A DNA stretch of 64,000 nt. It comes from Rhodoplanes tepidamans. GTDB lineage: Bacteria; Pseudomonadota; Alphaproteobacteria; Rhizobiales; Xanthobacteraceae. This document shows positions 33,464-41,849 of the stretch, piece after piece. The position numbers and the translations under genes are program-made. Each line of letters opens with the position of its first letter. Positions within the stretch are counted from its first letter, which is position 1. The notes below the pieces were generated by a model. It was not told where the DNA came from. It was given only the letters and a program-made list of their open reading frames with translations, and made no database searches. Where the stretch lies: positions 62,001 through 126,000 of the forward strand of contig NZ_JAUSUJ010000011.1 in the NCBI RefSeq assembly GCF_030813915.1, in the 5' to 3' direction.

Positions 33464-34216
33464 TCAGCGCGTGATGACGATCTTCTGGTACAGGCCGCCG
33501 AAATAGGAGGTCCGCGGCCAGTCCTTCTTGGACCAGGGGGCGGGCATCCAGGTGGTCAGCTTGTGGTTCCAGAGATCGAGCGCGAACGGCTCCAGCACGG
33601 CCAGGACCGGCTTGAACCAGTAGCGCCACGGGTGCCACCAGTCCGGCTTGGCGTAGTCGACGATCACCACCTTGCCGCCCGGCTTCACCACGCGGAAGAT
33701 CTCGGCGAGCGTCTTCTCGCGATGCTCGACCGGCTGCTCGTGGAACAGCAGGTAGACGATGGCGCGGTCGTAGCTCGCGTCGGGCAGGTTGAGGTCGGCC
33801 GAATCCATGTTCAGGAGCCGCACCGGCGCGTCGGCCTTGAGCTTGCGGCGCACGTTGCGCAGCTGCGCCGGCACGATGTCGATGACGTCGAGGCGCCCGC
33901 CGCCGGCGGAGACGCGGTCGCACAGGTGCGGCGTCAGGTCACCATAGGCGCAGGCGACCTGCAGGGTGCTGCCCGGAAGCTCGTCGCCCATCTCGGCGAG
34001 CGCGGCGTTCCTCAGCTTGGCGTAGTTGCCCCACAGGATGAAGTTGATGATCGGCTGATGGTCGAAGAAACGGATCGCGTTCGGGTGAATATAAGCCCAC
34101 CAGTAATGCTTCTCGAGGTAAGCAGGAATGGAAACGACGGGAGCTTTCGCACTATCTACCGGTGAGCCGGCCTCGATTCGCACCGAAGTCGGCGTTCTGA
34201 CTGCAGTACTCTGCAT
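33464..34216 (-). CDS. rquA: RquA-like rhodoquinone-biosynthesis methyltransferase homologue, copy 1
   Basis: 250 residues from the ATG at 34216, with GAGGT 8 bases upstream. Family landmarks are Tyr-Leu-Glu-Lys-His-Tyr-Trp-Trp-Ala-Tyr-Ile-His-Pro-Asn-Ala (33-47) and Ile-Leu-Trp-Gly-Asn-Tyr-Ala-Lys-Leu-Arg (60-69). The SAM-site region is the odd Leu-Gln-Val-Ala-Cys-Ala-Tyr-Gly-Asp (85-93) in place of the glycine-rich motif I of class I methyltransferases. The fold ends with SYFGGLYQKIVITR. RquA exchanges the methoxy group of ubiquinone for an amino group, giving rhodoquinone used with fumarate reductase in low oxygen. A close paralogue lies immediately upstream. Confidence 0.85.
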   Translation of the reverse strand: MQSTAVRTPTSVRIEAGSPVDSAKAPVVSIPAYLEKHYWWAYIHPNAIRFFDHQPIINFILWGNYAKLRNAALAEMGDELPGSTLQVACAYGDLTPHLCDRVSAGGGRLDVIDIVPAQLRNVRRKLKADAPVRLLNMDSADLNLPDASYDRAIVYLLFHEQPVEHREKTLAEIFRVVKPGGKVVIVDYAKPDWWHPWRYWFKPVLAVLEPFALDLWNHKLTTWMPAPWSKKDWPRTSYFGGLYQKIVITR

Positions 34217-34302
34217 GTGTAATGACCTCGAAACGGGTGGGGGATCCCGCAAGAGTTCATGCCCCCTGTAATCGACCATCGCATTCACCCCGGTACAACA
34301 CC

Positions 34303-34316
34303 TTGAGATAACGCAA
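34303..34316. promoter_or_regulatory. weak FNR/Dnr-like box upstream of rquA copy 1
   Basis: TTGAGATAACGCAA has the outer TTG...CAA of the FNR-type TTGAT-N4-ATCAA site but only about seven of ten consensus bases. It lies 87 bases before the copy-1 ATG. Low-oxygen control of a rhodoquinone gene would make sense; the match alone is weak. Confidence 0.25.
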
Positions 34317-34364
34317 CACTAAACCATCGGGCACGTCCGCCATGCGCGGCGGACGGGGCGGGGC

Positions 34365-35114
34365 TCAGCGGGTCACGACAATCGCCTGGTAAAGTCCACC
34401 AAAGTACGAGCGCCGCTCGATTTTCCGGTCGTGCGGCAGATCCGGAATCCAGGCCGCGACGTCCTCGCGCCAGAGATCCAGGGCGAAGGGTTCGAGCGCG
34501 GCCAGCACCGGTGCGAATACGTATCGCAGCGGGTTCCACCAATGCGGGCGGGCGTAGTCGACGATGACGACGCGGCCCCCGGGCTTCACCACCCGCAGGG
34601 CCTCGGCGAGGGTGCGGCGGCGCCAGCTCTCCGGCTGCTCGTGCAGCAGGAAGAACAGGAGCGCGCGGTCGTAGGTCGCGTCGTCGAGCGGCAGCGCCGA
34701 CGAATCGGTCTCCACCAGCCGCGCCGGTGCATCGGCCGGCAGCTTGCGGCGCAGATTGTCGAGCTGCACCGGCAGCACGTCGACGATGTCGAGCTCGCCG
34801 CCCCCGGCGGCGACGCGATCGACGAGATGCGGCGTCAGGTCCCCGTAGGCGCAGGCGACCTGGAGGGTGCGGCCCGGCAGCGCCCCGCCCAGGAGGGCGA
34901 GGGCGGCATCGCGCAGGCGCGCGTAATTTCCCCAGAGAATGAGATTCGCGAGCCACTGGCGCTCGAACACCCGCACGGCGTTCGGGTGCACATAGGCCCA
35001 CCAGTAGTGAACGTCGAGATAGGAGGGCACCTGCGGCGCCGCCTGCGCCTCGAGGTGCGGCAATCCCGCCGGGGCGCCGCCCGAGACCGCCTGCGTCGCG
35101 ACCGCTGACTTCAT
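34365..35114 (-). CDS. rquA: RquA-like methyltransferase homologue, copy 2
   Basis: 249 residues from the ATG at 35114 behind GGGGGGAG. It aligns end to end with copy 1 after a divergent 30-residue N terminus: HYWWAYVHPNAVRVFERQW, Ile-Leu-Trp-Gly-Asn-Tyr-Ala-Arg-Leu-Arg, Leu-Gln-Val-Ala-Cys-Ala-Tyr-Gly-Asp-Leu-Thr-Pro-His-Leu and SYFGGLYQAIVVTR. By eye well over half the positions are identical. Copy 2 has 'LLFFLLHEQPE' where copy 1 has 'AIVYLLFHEQPV'. The 148-base gap and separate ribosome sites suggest individually tuned expression. Either may be the active enzyme or they may share the task. Confidence 0.83.
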   Translation of the reverse strand: MKSAVATQAVSGGAPAGLPHLEAQAAPQVPSYLDVHYWWAYVHPNAVRVFERQWLANLILWGNYARLRDAALALLGGALPGRTLQVACAYGDLTPHLVDRVAAGGGELDIVDVLPVQLDNLRRKLPADAPARLVETDSSALPLDDATYDRALLFFLLHEQPESWRRRTLAEALRVVKPGGRVVIVDYARPHWWNPLRYVFAPVLAALEPFALDLWREDVAAWIPDLPHDRKIERRSYFGGLYQAIVVTR

Positions 35115-35417
35115 GTCGTGCTCCCCCCACCGTCCGGAACCAACAGATCCGAACTTATCGCATAGCACACAGCCGATGGGCGCAACATCCTTGGCTTTAC
35201 AGACACGTTGTCACGAGATCCTTACGCGGTCCTCCTTATGGTGGATCACGGATGGTCGAGATCCGAGGCGTCGGCTGCCTTTTCCGATTGCCGCGCCCGG
35301 GCGGCGGGTCGATACTCGGAGGTGCTCGGAGCTCGGTGCGGGCCGCGGACGCGGCGAGGCGCGCCGCCGGGTGCGGGGCGGTGCGGCACCGGAGCGATCC
35401 GAGCAGGAGAAGCCGCA
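35115..35417. promoter_or_regulatory. divergent promoter region between rquA copy 2 and the CBS-BON gene
   Basis: 303 bases with a locally A/T-richer part around 35150-35230 that should hold both promoters. On the minus strand TTGCGC followed 15 bases later by TATGCG is a possible but short-spaced promoter for rquA copy 2. Nothing else is recognised. Confidence 0.3.
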
Positions 35418-36149
35418 ATGAAAGCCCGAGACGTGATGTCGAGCCGGGTGGTGTCGGTCGCCCCCGAAGCCACCATCCAGGATGCCATCCGGCTGATGCT
35501 GGACAACCGGATCAGCGGGCTGCCGGTGGTGGATGCCGCCGGCACCCTGGTGGGGATCGTCACGGAAGGGGACTTCCTGCGCCGCGCCGAGACCGGCACG
35601 CTGCGCAAGCGGCCGCGCTGGCTCGAGATGCTGATCGGCCCCAACAGCCTCGCGACCGACTATGTGCGCTCGCACGGCCGCCGGGTCGAGGAGGTGATGA
35701 CCCGCACGCCCGTCACGGTCGGCGAGGACGCCGGCCTCGACGAGATCGTCGCTCTCATGGAGCGCAAGCGGGTGAAGCGGCTGCCGGTGGTGCGCGGCCG
35801 TGAGGTGGTCGGCATCGTCAGCCGCGCCAACCTGCTGCACGCGCTGGCGAGCGTCAGCCGCGACCTGCCGCCGGCGCCGGCCAGCGACGCCGAGATCCGG
35901 ACCCAGGTGATGGACGAGCTCGCCCGCCAGCCCTGGGCGCCTATCGCGCTCGTCGACGTCATCGTCAAGGACGGCGTCGTCGAGCTGTGGGGCAGCATCA
36001 CCGAATCGAAGCAGGGCGAGGCCCTGCGGGTGGTCGCCGAGAACGTGCCCGGCGTGAAGGGCGTGGTCAGCCATCTCGCCTGGATCGAGCCGATGTCCGG
36101 CCTCGTGATCAGCGAGCCCGACGTCCCGCCGACGCGAAAGACGGGATGA
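35418..36149 (+). CDS. CBS-CBS-BON domain protein
   Basis: 243 residues from an ATG after AGGAGAAG. Two CBS motifs (about 6-60 and 93-147) each show Val-Met-Ser/Thr followed by Ile-Val-x-Leu-Met, with Gly-Ile-Val-Thr-Glu-Gly-Asp-Phe-Leu ending the first. A BON domain (about 160-230; Val-Lys-Asp-Gly-Val-Val-Glu-Leu-Trp-Gly) completes it. CBS pairs bind adenine nucleotides and BON domains bind lipids or membranes, so a cytosolic stress or energy sensor is likely. No partner gene is attached. Confidence 0.88.
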   Translation: MKARDVMSSRVVSVAPEATIQDAIRLMLDNRISGLPVVDAAGTLVGIVTEGDFLRRAETGTLRKRPRWLEMLIGPNSLATDYVRSHGRRVEEVMTRTPVTVGEDAGLDEIVALMERKRVKRLPVVRGREVVGIVSRANLLHALASVSRDLPPAPASDAEIRTQVMDELARQPWAPIALVDVIVKDGVVELWGSITESKQGEALRVVAENVPGVKGVVSHLAWIEPMSGLVISEPDVPPTRKTG

Positions 36150-36198
36150 CGGTGGGCTTTTCCCTGGGGCGGCGCGGAGAGGCTGCCGCCCTGTCTCG

Positions 36199-36343
36199 CC
36201 CTCACCCCGAGGAGCGAACCGCGGGTTCCCGTCTCGATGGGCGAGGGCGGCCACCGAGGTCGGTGTTCGCCGTCTGCACGGACGGCGGGGCCTCATGGTT
36301 CCAGACGCGATCCTGCGGGCCGCTCCTCGCCACGAGGGGAGGA
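36199..36343. repeat. extragenic repeat, CTCACC(C)CGAGGAGC / CTCATGGTTC type
   Basis: The element starts CCTCACCCCGAGGAGCGAAC and its right half reads CCTCATGGTTCCAGACGCGA, then GCTCCTCGCCACGAGGGGAGG. The two halves form long imperfect dyads. Related elements are very common between genes of Bradyrhizobium and Rhodopseudomonas, which supports the taxonomic guess. No gene fits in this 292-base gap. Confidence 0.65.
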
Positions 36344-36441
36344 GCATGCCCTGCACGCGCCGCATCGGCACATGACATACAAGGGGTGGTCCGCGTCTCC
36401 GGCAGCCGCTATGACAGGCGGTTCTCGGAGGAAACACAACA

Positions 36442-37458
36442 ATGCCCAATGCGAAGACGATCGACACGCACGCTCACATCCTGAGCGACGAGACCATGCG
36501 GCTGATCGCCAAGGAAGCCCCCGCGATCTCCCCCAAGATCACGCCGATCGACGACGAGTTCTCGGTGCTGGACGTCGCCGGCGTGCCGTACCGGCCGTTT
36601 CCGCGCGGCGGCTGGAACCTGGAGAAGCGCCTCGCCGACATGGACGTCGCCGGGGTCGACATGCAGGTGCTGTCGAACACGCCGCAGACCTTCCTCTACA
36701 ACATCGACGCCTCGCTGAACGCGACGCTCGCGGCGCTGCAGAACGACCAGATCGCCGCGACCGTGAAGCAGATGCCCGACCGCTTCATGGGCATCGCCAC
36801 GCTGCCCATGCAGGCGCCAGAGGCGGCGGCCGCCGAGCTGACCCGGGCGATGCGCTCGCTCGGGCTGAAGGGCGCCCAGATCGGCTCCAACGTCAACGGC
36901 CGCAATCTCGACGACCCGGCGCTCGAGCCGCTGTGGGCGGCCGCCGACGAGCACGCCGCCTTCGTCATGATCCATCCGACCCAGGTGGCCGGCATGGACC
37001 GGCTGAAGTCCTATTACCTGAACAACCTGATCGGCAATCCGCTCGACTCGACCATCGCGGCGGCCGCGCTGGTGTTCGGCGGCGTCGTGTCGCGCTTCCC
37101 CAGGATCAAGTTCCTGTTCGTCCACGGCGGCGGCTTCGTGCCCTATCAGTTCGGCCGCTGGATCCACGGCTGGACGGTCCGGCCCGAACCGCGGGTGCAC
37201 CTGAAGGAGTCGCCGGAAGCCGCGCTGAAGACGCTGTGGTTCGACACCATCCTGCACGCCCCGGAGCCGCTGGAGTACCTGATCTCGTCCGCCGGCGTCG
37301 CGCGCGTCGTGCTCGGCAGCGACTATCCCTACGACATGGGCACGCTCGAATGCGTCCGCCAGGTGCGGGCCCTGTCGATCTCCGACGCCGACAAGGAGCG
37401 GATCCTCTCCGGCGGTCCGCTGGCGCTCGCCGGCGCGCGCGCCGAGGTGCCGGCATGA
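36442..37458 (+). CDS. amidohydrolase-2 family metal-dependent hydrolase/decarboxylase
   Basis: 338 residues of TIM-barrel type. The metal motif Asp-Thr-His-Ala-His is at residues 8-12, His178 lies in Phe-Val-Met-Ile-His-Pro-Thr, a His in Phe-Leu-Phe-Val-His-Gly-Gly-Gly, and the metal Asp in Val-Leu-Gly-Ser-Asp-Tyr-Pro-Tyr near residue 294. This is the aminocarboxymuconate-semialdehyde decarboxylase (ACMSD)/2,6-dihydroxybenzoate decarboxylase lineage. It either hydrolyses or non-oxidatively decarboxylates an aromatic or dienoic acid. Its stop overlaps the next start by 4 bases. Confidence 0.88.
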   Translation: MPNAKTIDTHAHILSDETMRLIAKEAPAISPKITPIDDEFSVLDVAGVPYRPFPRGGWNLEKRLADMDVAGVDMQVLSNTPQTFLYNIDASLNATLAALQNDQIAATVKQMPDRFMGIATLPMQAPEAAAAELTRAMRSLGLKGAQIGSNVNGRNLDDPALEPLWAAADEHAAFVMIHPTQVAGMDRLKSYYLNNLIGNPLDSTIAAAALVFGGVVSRFPRIKFLFVHGGGFVPYQFGRWIHGWTVRPEPRVHLKESPEAALKTLWFDTILHAPEPLEYLISSAGVARVVLGSDYPYDMGTLECVRQVRALSISDADKERILSGGPLALAGARAEVPA

Positions 37459-38528
37459 ACGCGCCTTCCGTGTCGTTCCGGCGCGCCTCCGCGGCCGGGG
37501 TGAAGGGCCTGATCGCCGACTGCCTCGCCGCCGCCGGCGCGCCGCGCCCGGACGCCGAGGCGGTCGCGGGCTTGATGACCGAGGCCGATCTCACCGGAGC
37601 CGACGCCCACGGCGTCTTCCGCCTGCCGCAATATGTCCGCCGGCTGCGCGCCGGCGGCTTCAACAGGACCCCGTCGATCGCGGTCGAGCGCACCGCGCCC
37701 GCGACCGCCCGGGTCGACGGCGACAACGGCATCGGCCATCTGGTGGTGAAGCGTGCCGCCGAGACGGCGATCGAGATCGCCCGCGAGACCGGCGTCGCCT
37801 GGGTCGGCGTGCGCGGCTCCAACCACGCCGGCTCGGCCGGGCTCTATGCCGAGATGGCCGCCGCGCACGGCATGATCGGCATCTACTCGGCGGTGGCGAG
37901 CGCCAACCACATGGCCGTGTGGGGCGGCAACGAGCTGCTGCTCGGCACCAACCCGCTCGCCATCGCGGTGCCGACCGGGACCGGGCCGATGGTGCTCGAC
38001 ATGGCGACCACGGTGGTCTCCTACGGGACGATCAAGAAGCACGTCCTGCAGGGGCTGCCGATGCCGGAGGGCTGGCTGATCGACCGCGACACCGGCGAGC
38101 CGATCACCGATCCGGCGAAGGCCGGGCGGGGGATCCTGCTGCCGATCGGCGGCTACAAGGGCTCCGGCCTGTCGCTGATGCTCGGCGTGCTGGCCGGCAT
38201 CCTCAACGGCGCCGCGTTCGGCCGCGACTGCGTCGACTTCAACGCCGACGACACCAGCGTCACCGACACGGGCCAGCTGGTGATCGCGGTCGACGTCGCC
38301 CGATTCGTCGGGCTCGACCGCTTCACCGCGGAGGTCGACCGCCACATGGCGGCGCTGCGCGGCTCGGCCCGGATGGCGGGCGTCGACGCGATCCGGCTGC
38401 CCGGCGATCGCCGCCGCGAATGCCGGGCCGAACGCGCCGCCTCGGGCATTCCGCTGCCGGCGGCGCTGGTCGCCCAGCTCGACACGGTGGCGACCGAGCT
38501 CGGCGTGAAGACGCTGGGGGAAAGATAG
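37455..38528 (+). CDS. Ldh family (YlbC/ComC/YiaK-type) malate/L-lactate dehydrogenase
   Basis: 357 residues. The N-terminal Asp-Ala-His-Gly-Val-Phe-Arg-Leu-Pro and Ser-Asn-His-Ala-Gly-Ser-Ala-Gly (His near residue 119) segments, Ala-Val-Trp-Gly-Gly-Asn-Glu and Leu-Gly-Thr-Asn-Pro-Leu-Ala are diagnostic of this non-Rossmann NAD(P) enzyme family. Gly-Gly-Tyr-Lys-Gly-Ser-Gly-Leu near 235 completes the site. It reduces or oxidises a 2-keto/2-hydroxy acid. It is coupled to the amidohydrolase and converges on a TctAB operon, so a shared hydroxyacid substrate is likely. Confidence 0.9.
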   Translation: MNAPSVSFRRASAAGVKGLIADCLAAAGAPRPDAEAVAGLMTEADLTGADAHGVFRLPQYVRRLRAGGFNRTPSIAVERTAPATARVDGDNGIGHLVVKRAAETAIEIARETGVAWVGVRGSNHAGSAGLYAEMAAAHGMIGIYSAVASANHMAVWGGNELLLGTNPLAIAVPTGTGPMVLDMATTVVSYGTIKKHVLQGLPMPEGWLIDRDTGEPITDPAKAGRGILLPIGGYKGSGLSLMLGVLAGILNGAAFGRDCVDFNADDTSVTDTGQLVIAVDVARFVGLDRFTAEVDRHMAALRGSARMAGVDAIRLPGDRRRECRAERAASGIPLPAALVAQLDTVATELGVKTLGER

Positions 38529-38553
38529 CGGCGGGATCGCCGGCACGAACGTC

Positions 38554-38582
38554 GGCATGGCCGGGCTCGTTCCGGCCATGCC
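38554..38582. terminator. hairpin between convergent ldh-type and tctA genes
   Basis: GGCATGGCCGG, a 7-base loop and its exact complement CCGGCCATGCC make an 11-bp stem, 25 bases after the dehydrogenase stop and 90 bases from the convergent tctA stop. It lacks a T-tract and is part of a longer repeat-like stretch reaching 38645, so it may be a repeat serving as a two-way stop. Confidence 0.45.
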
Positions 38583-38672
38583 CGGTCTCCTCGGGCGCGT
38601 TCGTCGTGACGGCGTGGATGGCCGGGACGAGCCCGGTCACGACGAGTCACCGCCGCACAGCCGCCGCCGTCC

Positions 38673-40181
38673 TCACCCCGCGTCCTCCGCGAACACCTTC
38701 TCGCGGCCGGCGCGGATCGCCGGAAGCAGCAGGATCAGCACGACGATCGCGGTGAGGATCAGGAAGACGAGGCTGATCGGCCGCTCGACGAACACGGCCG
38801 GGCTGCCGTGCGAGATGAGGAGCGCGCGGCGCAGGTTCTCCTCGATCAGCGGGCCCAGGATGAAGCCGAGCAGCAGCGGCGCCGGCTCGCATTGCAGGCG
38901 GGTGAGCACGTAGCCGACCAGGCCGAACACGCTGGCGACGATCACGTCGAGCGCGTCGTTGCGGATCGAGTAGACGCCGATGCAGCAGATCAAGAGGATC
39001 GACGGATAGAGCAGCCGGTACGGCACGGTGAGCAGCTTCGCCCAGAAGCCGACCAGCGGCAGGTTGAGGACGACCAGCAGCAGGTTGCCGATCCACATCG
39101 AGGCGACCAGCCCCCAGAACAGCTCGGGCTTCTCGGCGATCAACTGCGGGCCGGCATAGAGGCCGTGCATCATCAGGGCGCCGACCATCAGCGCCATCAC
39201 CGGGCTCGCCGGCAGGCCGAGGGTCAGCAGCGGGATGAACGCGGTCTGCGAGGCCGAGTTGTTGGCCGCCTCCGGCGCGGCGACGCCCTCGATGGCGCCC
39301 TTGCCGAACTTCTCCGGCTCGTCGGAGATGCGCTTCTCCAGCGCGTAGGCCGAGAAGGAGGCGAGCACCGGGCCGCCGCCCGGCAGGATGCCGAGCGCGG
39401 CGCCGAGGAACGTGCCGCGCAGGGCGGGCCGCACGATCTCCTTGAGATCGTGCGGCTTGGGCCACAGGCCCTTGTAGTCCTTCACGTACTCGCGCGCCTC
39501 GGCGCCTCGGCCGAGATTCGTGATGGTCTCGCCGATGCCGAAGATGCCCATGGCGATGACCGCGAAGTCGATGCCGTCGCCGAACTGCGGCACCCCGAAG
39601 GTGTAGCGCGGCAGGCTGGAATTGACGTCGATGCCCATGGTGCCGAGCAGGATGCCGACCAGGATCATGCCGATCGCCTTGATCACCGAGCCGTGCGCCA
39701 GGATGACGGCGGCGACCAGGCCGAACACCATCAGCGAGAAGTAGTCGGCCGGCCCGAAATCGAGCGCGAACTCGGCGAGCGCCGGCGCCGCGAAGGCGAT
39801 GATGAAGGTGGCGATGGTGCCGGCCATGAAGGAGGACAGCGCCGCGGTGGCGAGCGCCAGTCCCGCCTTGCCCTTGCGGGCCATCTGGTAGCCGTCGAGC
39901 GTCGTCACGACGGACGAGGATTCGCCCGGCAGGTTGACCAGGATCGCCGTCGTCGAGCCGCCATAGGCGGCGCCGTAGTAGATGCCGGCCAGCATGATGA
40001 TGGCCGACTGCGGCTGCAGCGTGAAGGTGACCGGCAGCAGGATCGAGATGGTCGCCACCGGCCCGAGACCCGGCAGCACGCCGATGGCGGTGCCGAGCAG
40101 CACGCCCAGGAAGGCGTAGACCAGGTTGATCGGCTCGAGCGCGACCGAGAAGCCGAGGGCGAGATTGCTCAGCACGTCCAT
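38673..40181 (-). CDS. tctA: tripartite tricarboxylate transporter large subunit, TctA, second system
   Basis: 502 residues, opening MDVLSNLALGFSVALEPINL, nearly the same as the first system. Gly-Val-Leu-Pro-Gly-Leu-Gly-Pro-Val-Ala-Thr-Ile-Ser and Gly-Ile-Leu-Pro-Gly-Gly-Gly-Pro-Val are the two transport motifs, with Ile-Glu-Gly-Val-Ala-Ala-Pro-Glu-Ala-Ala-Asn-Asn later. It has about 11-12 membrane helices. It ends the minus-strand operon Gfo/Idh - Bug - tctB - tctA. Confidence 0.95.
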   Translation of the reverse strand: MDVLSNLALGFSVALEPINLVYAFLGVLLGTAIGVLPGLGPVATISILLPVTFTLQPQSAIIMLAGIYYGAAYGGSTTAILVNLPGESSSVVTTLDGYQMARKGKAGLALATAALSSFMAGTIATFIIAFAAPALAEFALDFGPADYFSLMVFGLVAAVILAHGSVIKAIGMILVGILLGTMGIDVNSSLPRYTFGVPQFGDGIDFAVIAMGIFGIGETITNLGRGAEAREYVKDYKGLWPKPHDLKEIVRPALRGTFLGAALGILPGGGPVLASFSAYALEKRISDEPEKFGKGAIEGVAAPEAANNSASQTAFIPLLTLGLPASPVMALMVGALMMHGLYAGPQLIAEKPELFWGLVASMWIGNLLLVVLNLPLVGFWAKLLTVPYRLLYPSILLICCIGVYSIRNDALDVIVASVFGLVGYVLTRLQCEPAPLLLGFILGPLIEENLRRALLISHGSPAVFVERPISLVFLILTAIVVLILLLPAIRAGREKVFAEDAG

Positions 40182-40188
40182 CGGAGCC

Positions 40189-40629
40189 TCACCACTGCGG
40201 GAAGGGGCGGAGCGGCAGGCTGAGGCCGAGCCAGAACAGCGCCGCGACGAAGGAGACGAGGCCGAGCGCCAGGAGCCCGACCTCGAGCGGCCGGAAGTCG
40301 CGGTCGGCGAGCCGCGCCAGCACCACGACCAGGATCGCCGAGATCACGAAGCCGGCCTTCTCGACCAGCAGCCCGAACAGGATCGTTCCGGTGAGGACGA
40401 ACAGCAGCGGCCGCAGCGAGATGCCCTCGATGCGGTCGCCGGGAGCGAAGAGCGAGCGGGCGACCAGGATCAGGCCGAGCAGCACCAGGCCGGAGCTGAC
40501 CAGCATCGGATAGTAGCCGGGACCGATGCGGGCCGGGGTGCCGAGCGGGTAGTTCCAGCCGTAGACGATGGCGAACAGGCCGAGCGAAACGAAGAGCAGG
40601 CCGGTGACGAGATCGGTCGAGAGTCGCAT
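40189..40629 (-). CDS. tctB: tripartite tricarboxylate transporter small membrane subunit, TctB, second system
   Basis: 146 residues with four membrane helices and the Pro-Ala-Arg-Ile-Gly-Pro-Gly-Tyr-Tyr-Pro segment after the first. It is shorter than the first-system TctB because the N-terminal tail is absent. The ATG at 40629 follows GGGAGG by about 9 bases; an upstream in-frame ATG at 40665 would only add an arginine-rich tail. Seven bases separate it from tctA. Confidence 0.88.
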   Translation of the reverse strand: MRLSTDLVTGLLFVSLGLFAIVYGWNYPLGTPARIGPGYYPMLVSSGLVLLGLILVARSLFAPGDRIEGISLRPLLFVLTGTILFGLLVEKAGFVISAILVVVLARLADRDFRPLEVGLLALGLVSFVAALFWLGLSLPLRPFPQW

Positions 40630-40753
40630 GCGCACGGGCACCTCCCTTCGCCATGGAAACACCATCGCATCGTCGCGGCACGGCGGTGCGCGACGGCGGG
40701 TCCATCAGGACGATGCGGCCGGACCGCGAGGCCCGGCCACCCACGCGAACGGA

Positions 40754-41755
40754 TCAGTCCGGCTTGGCGCCAGATTCCTGGATCACCTTGGCCCAGCGGG
40801 CCGTTTCCTTGCCGATGAAGGTCTTGAACGCCTCGGGCGACTGGCTCGCCACCGCCGAGACCCCGCCCTCGAGCATGCGCTGCTTCACGGTCGGGTCCGC
40901 CGTCGCCTTGACGATCGCCTGGAACAGCTTGTCGACGATCGGCTTGGGCGTGCCGGTCGGCACCAGGAAGCCCTGCCAGGAGGTGGTGACGATGTCCGGA
41001 TAACCGAGCTCGACCACGGTCGGCACGTCGGGCAGCGCCGGGCTGCGCTTCGAGTCGGTGATGGCCAGCACCTTCACCCGGCCGGACTTGATGTGCGGCA
41101 TCGCCGAGGGCAGCGTCACCGACATCACCTCGACATGGCCGCCGAGAATGTCCGCCACGGCCGGGCCGGCCCCGCCCTTGTAGGGCACGTGGTTCATGTC
41201 GAGGCCAGCCGCCTTCCGGAACTGCTCCATCTCCAGGCGGTCGACGCTGCCGCTGCCGGGCGAGGCGAAGTTCACCTTGCCGGGCCGCGCCTTCACGTAG
41301 TCGACGAACTCCTTGATGGTGTTCGGCGGGAACTTGGGATTGGCGATGAAGACGCTGGGCGTCTCCGAGGCCACCGAGACCGGGATGAAGGCCTTGTCGG
41401 GCTTCACGGTCATGTCGGGGAACAGGGTCGGGTTGATCGACACGGTGCCGACATTGCCGAAGAACAGGGTGTAGCCGTCCGGCGCGCCGCGGGCGGCGAC
41501 GTCCATGCCGACATTGCCGGCGGCGCCGGCGCGGTTCTCGATGACGATCTGCTGGCCAAGCGCCTGCGACATAGGCGCCTGCAGCAGCCGCATCGCGAAG
41601 TCGGAAGCGCCACCCGGGGCGAAGGGCACGATGACCCGGATCGGCTGGCTCGGATATTTCGACGGGTCCTCGGCGGCGAGGGCGCCGCCCACGGAGCCGA
41701 ACGCGATCACGCAGGTGGTCGCGAGCAGGGTGCCCAGAACGTGTCGACGATTCAT
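40754..41755 (-). CDS. Bug-family binding protein (TctC type), second system
   Basis: 333 residues. The signal peptide ends Gly-Gly-Ala-Leu-Ala-Ala at about residue 28. The mature part has YPSQPIRVIVPFAPGGASDF, Ile-Glu-Asn-Arg-Ala-Gly-Ala-Ala-Gly-Asn-Val-Gly and a Val-Pro-Tyr-Lys-Gly-Gly region typical of Bug proteins. It captures a carboxylate in the periplasm for TctAB just downstream. It differs clearly from the first Bug protein (for instance Ala-Gly-Asn-Val-Gly against Phe-Gly-Ile-Ile-Ala), so a different ligand is likely. Confidence 0.93.
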   Translation of the reverse strand: MNRRHVLGTLLATTCVIAFGSVGGALAAEDPSKYPSQPIRVIVPFAPGGASDFAMRLLQAPMSQALGQQIVIENRAGAAGNVGMDVAARGAPDGYTLFFGNVGTVSINPTLFPDMTVKPDKAFIPVSVASETPSVFIANPKFPPNTIKEFVDYVKARPGKVNFASPGSGSVDRLEMEQFRKAAGLDMNHVPYKGGAGPAVADILGGHVEVMSVTLPSAMPHIKSGRVKVLAITDSKRSPALPDVPTVVELGYPDIVTTSWQGFLVPTGTPKPIVDKLFQAIVKATADPTVKQRMLEGGVSAVASQSPEAFKTFIGKETARWAKVIQESGAKPD

Positions 41756-41849
41756 TCCGATCTTCCTCCGAATGACTCTCTGACGGAGTCTCTGTTGCTA
41801 GGCGACGGGGCGGCGGCGCCGTCCCGTCCGGCGTCTGGCCGCCAGGTCG

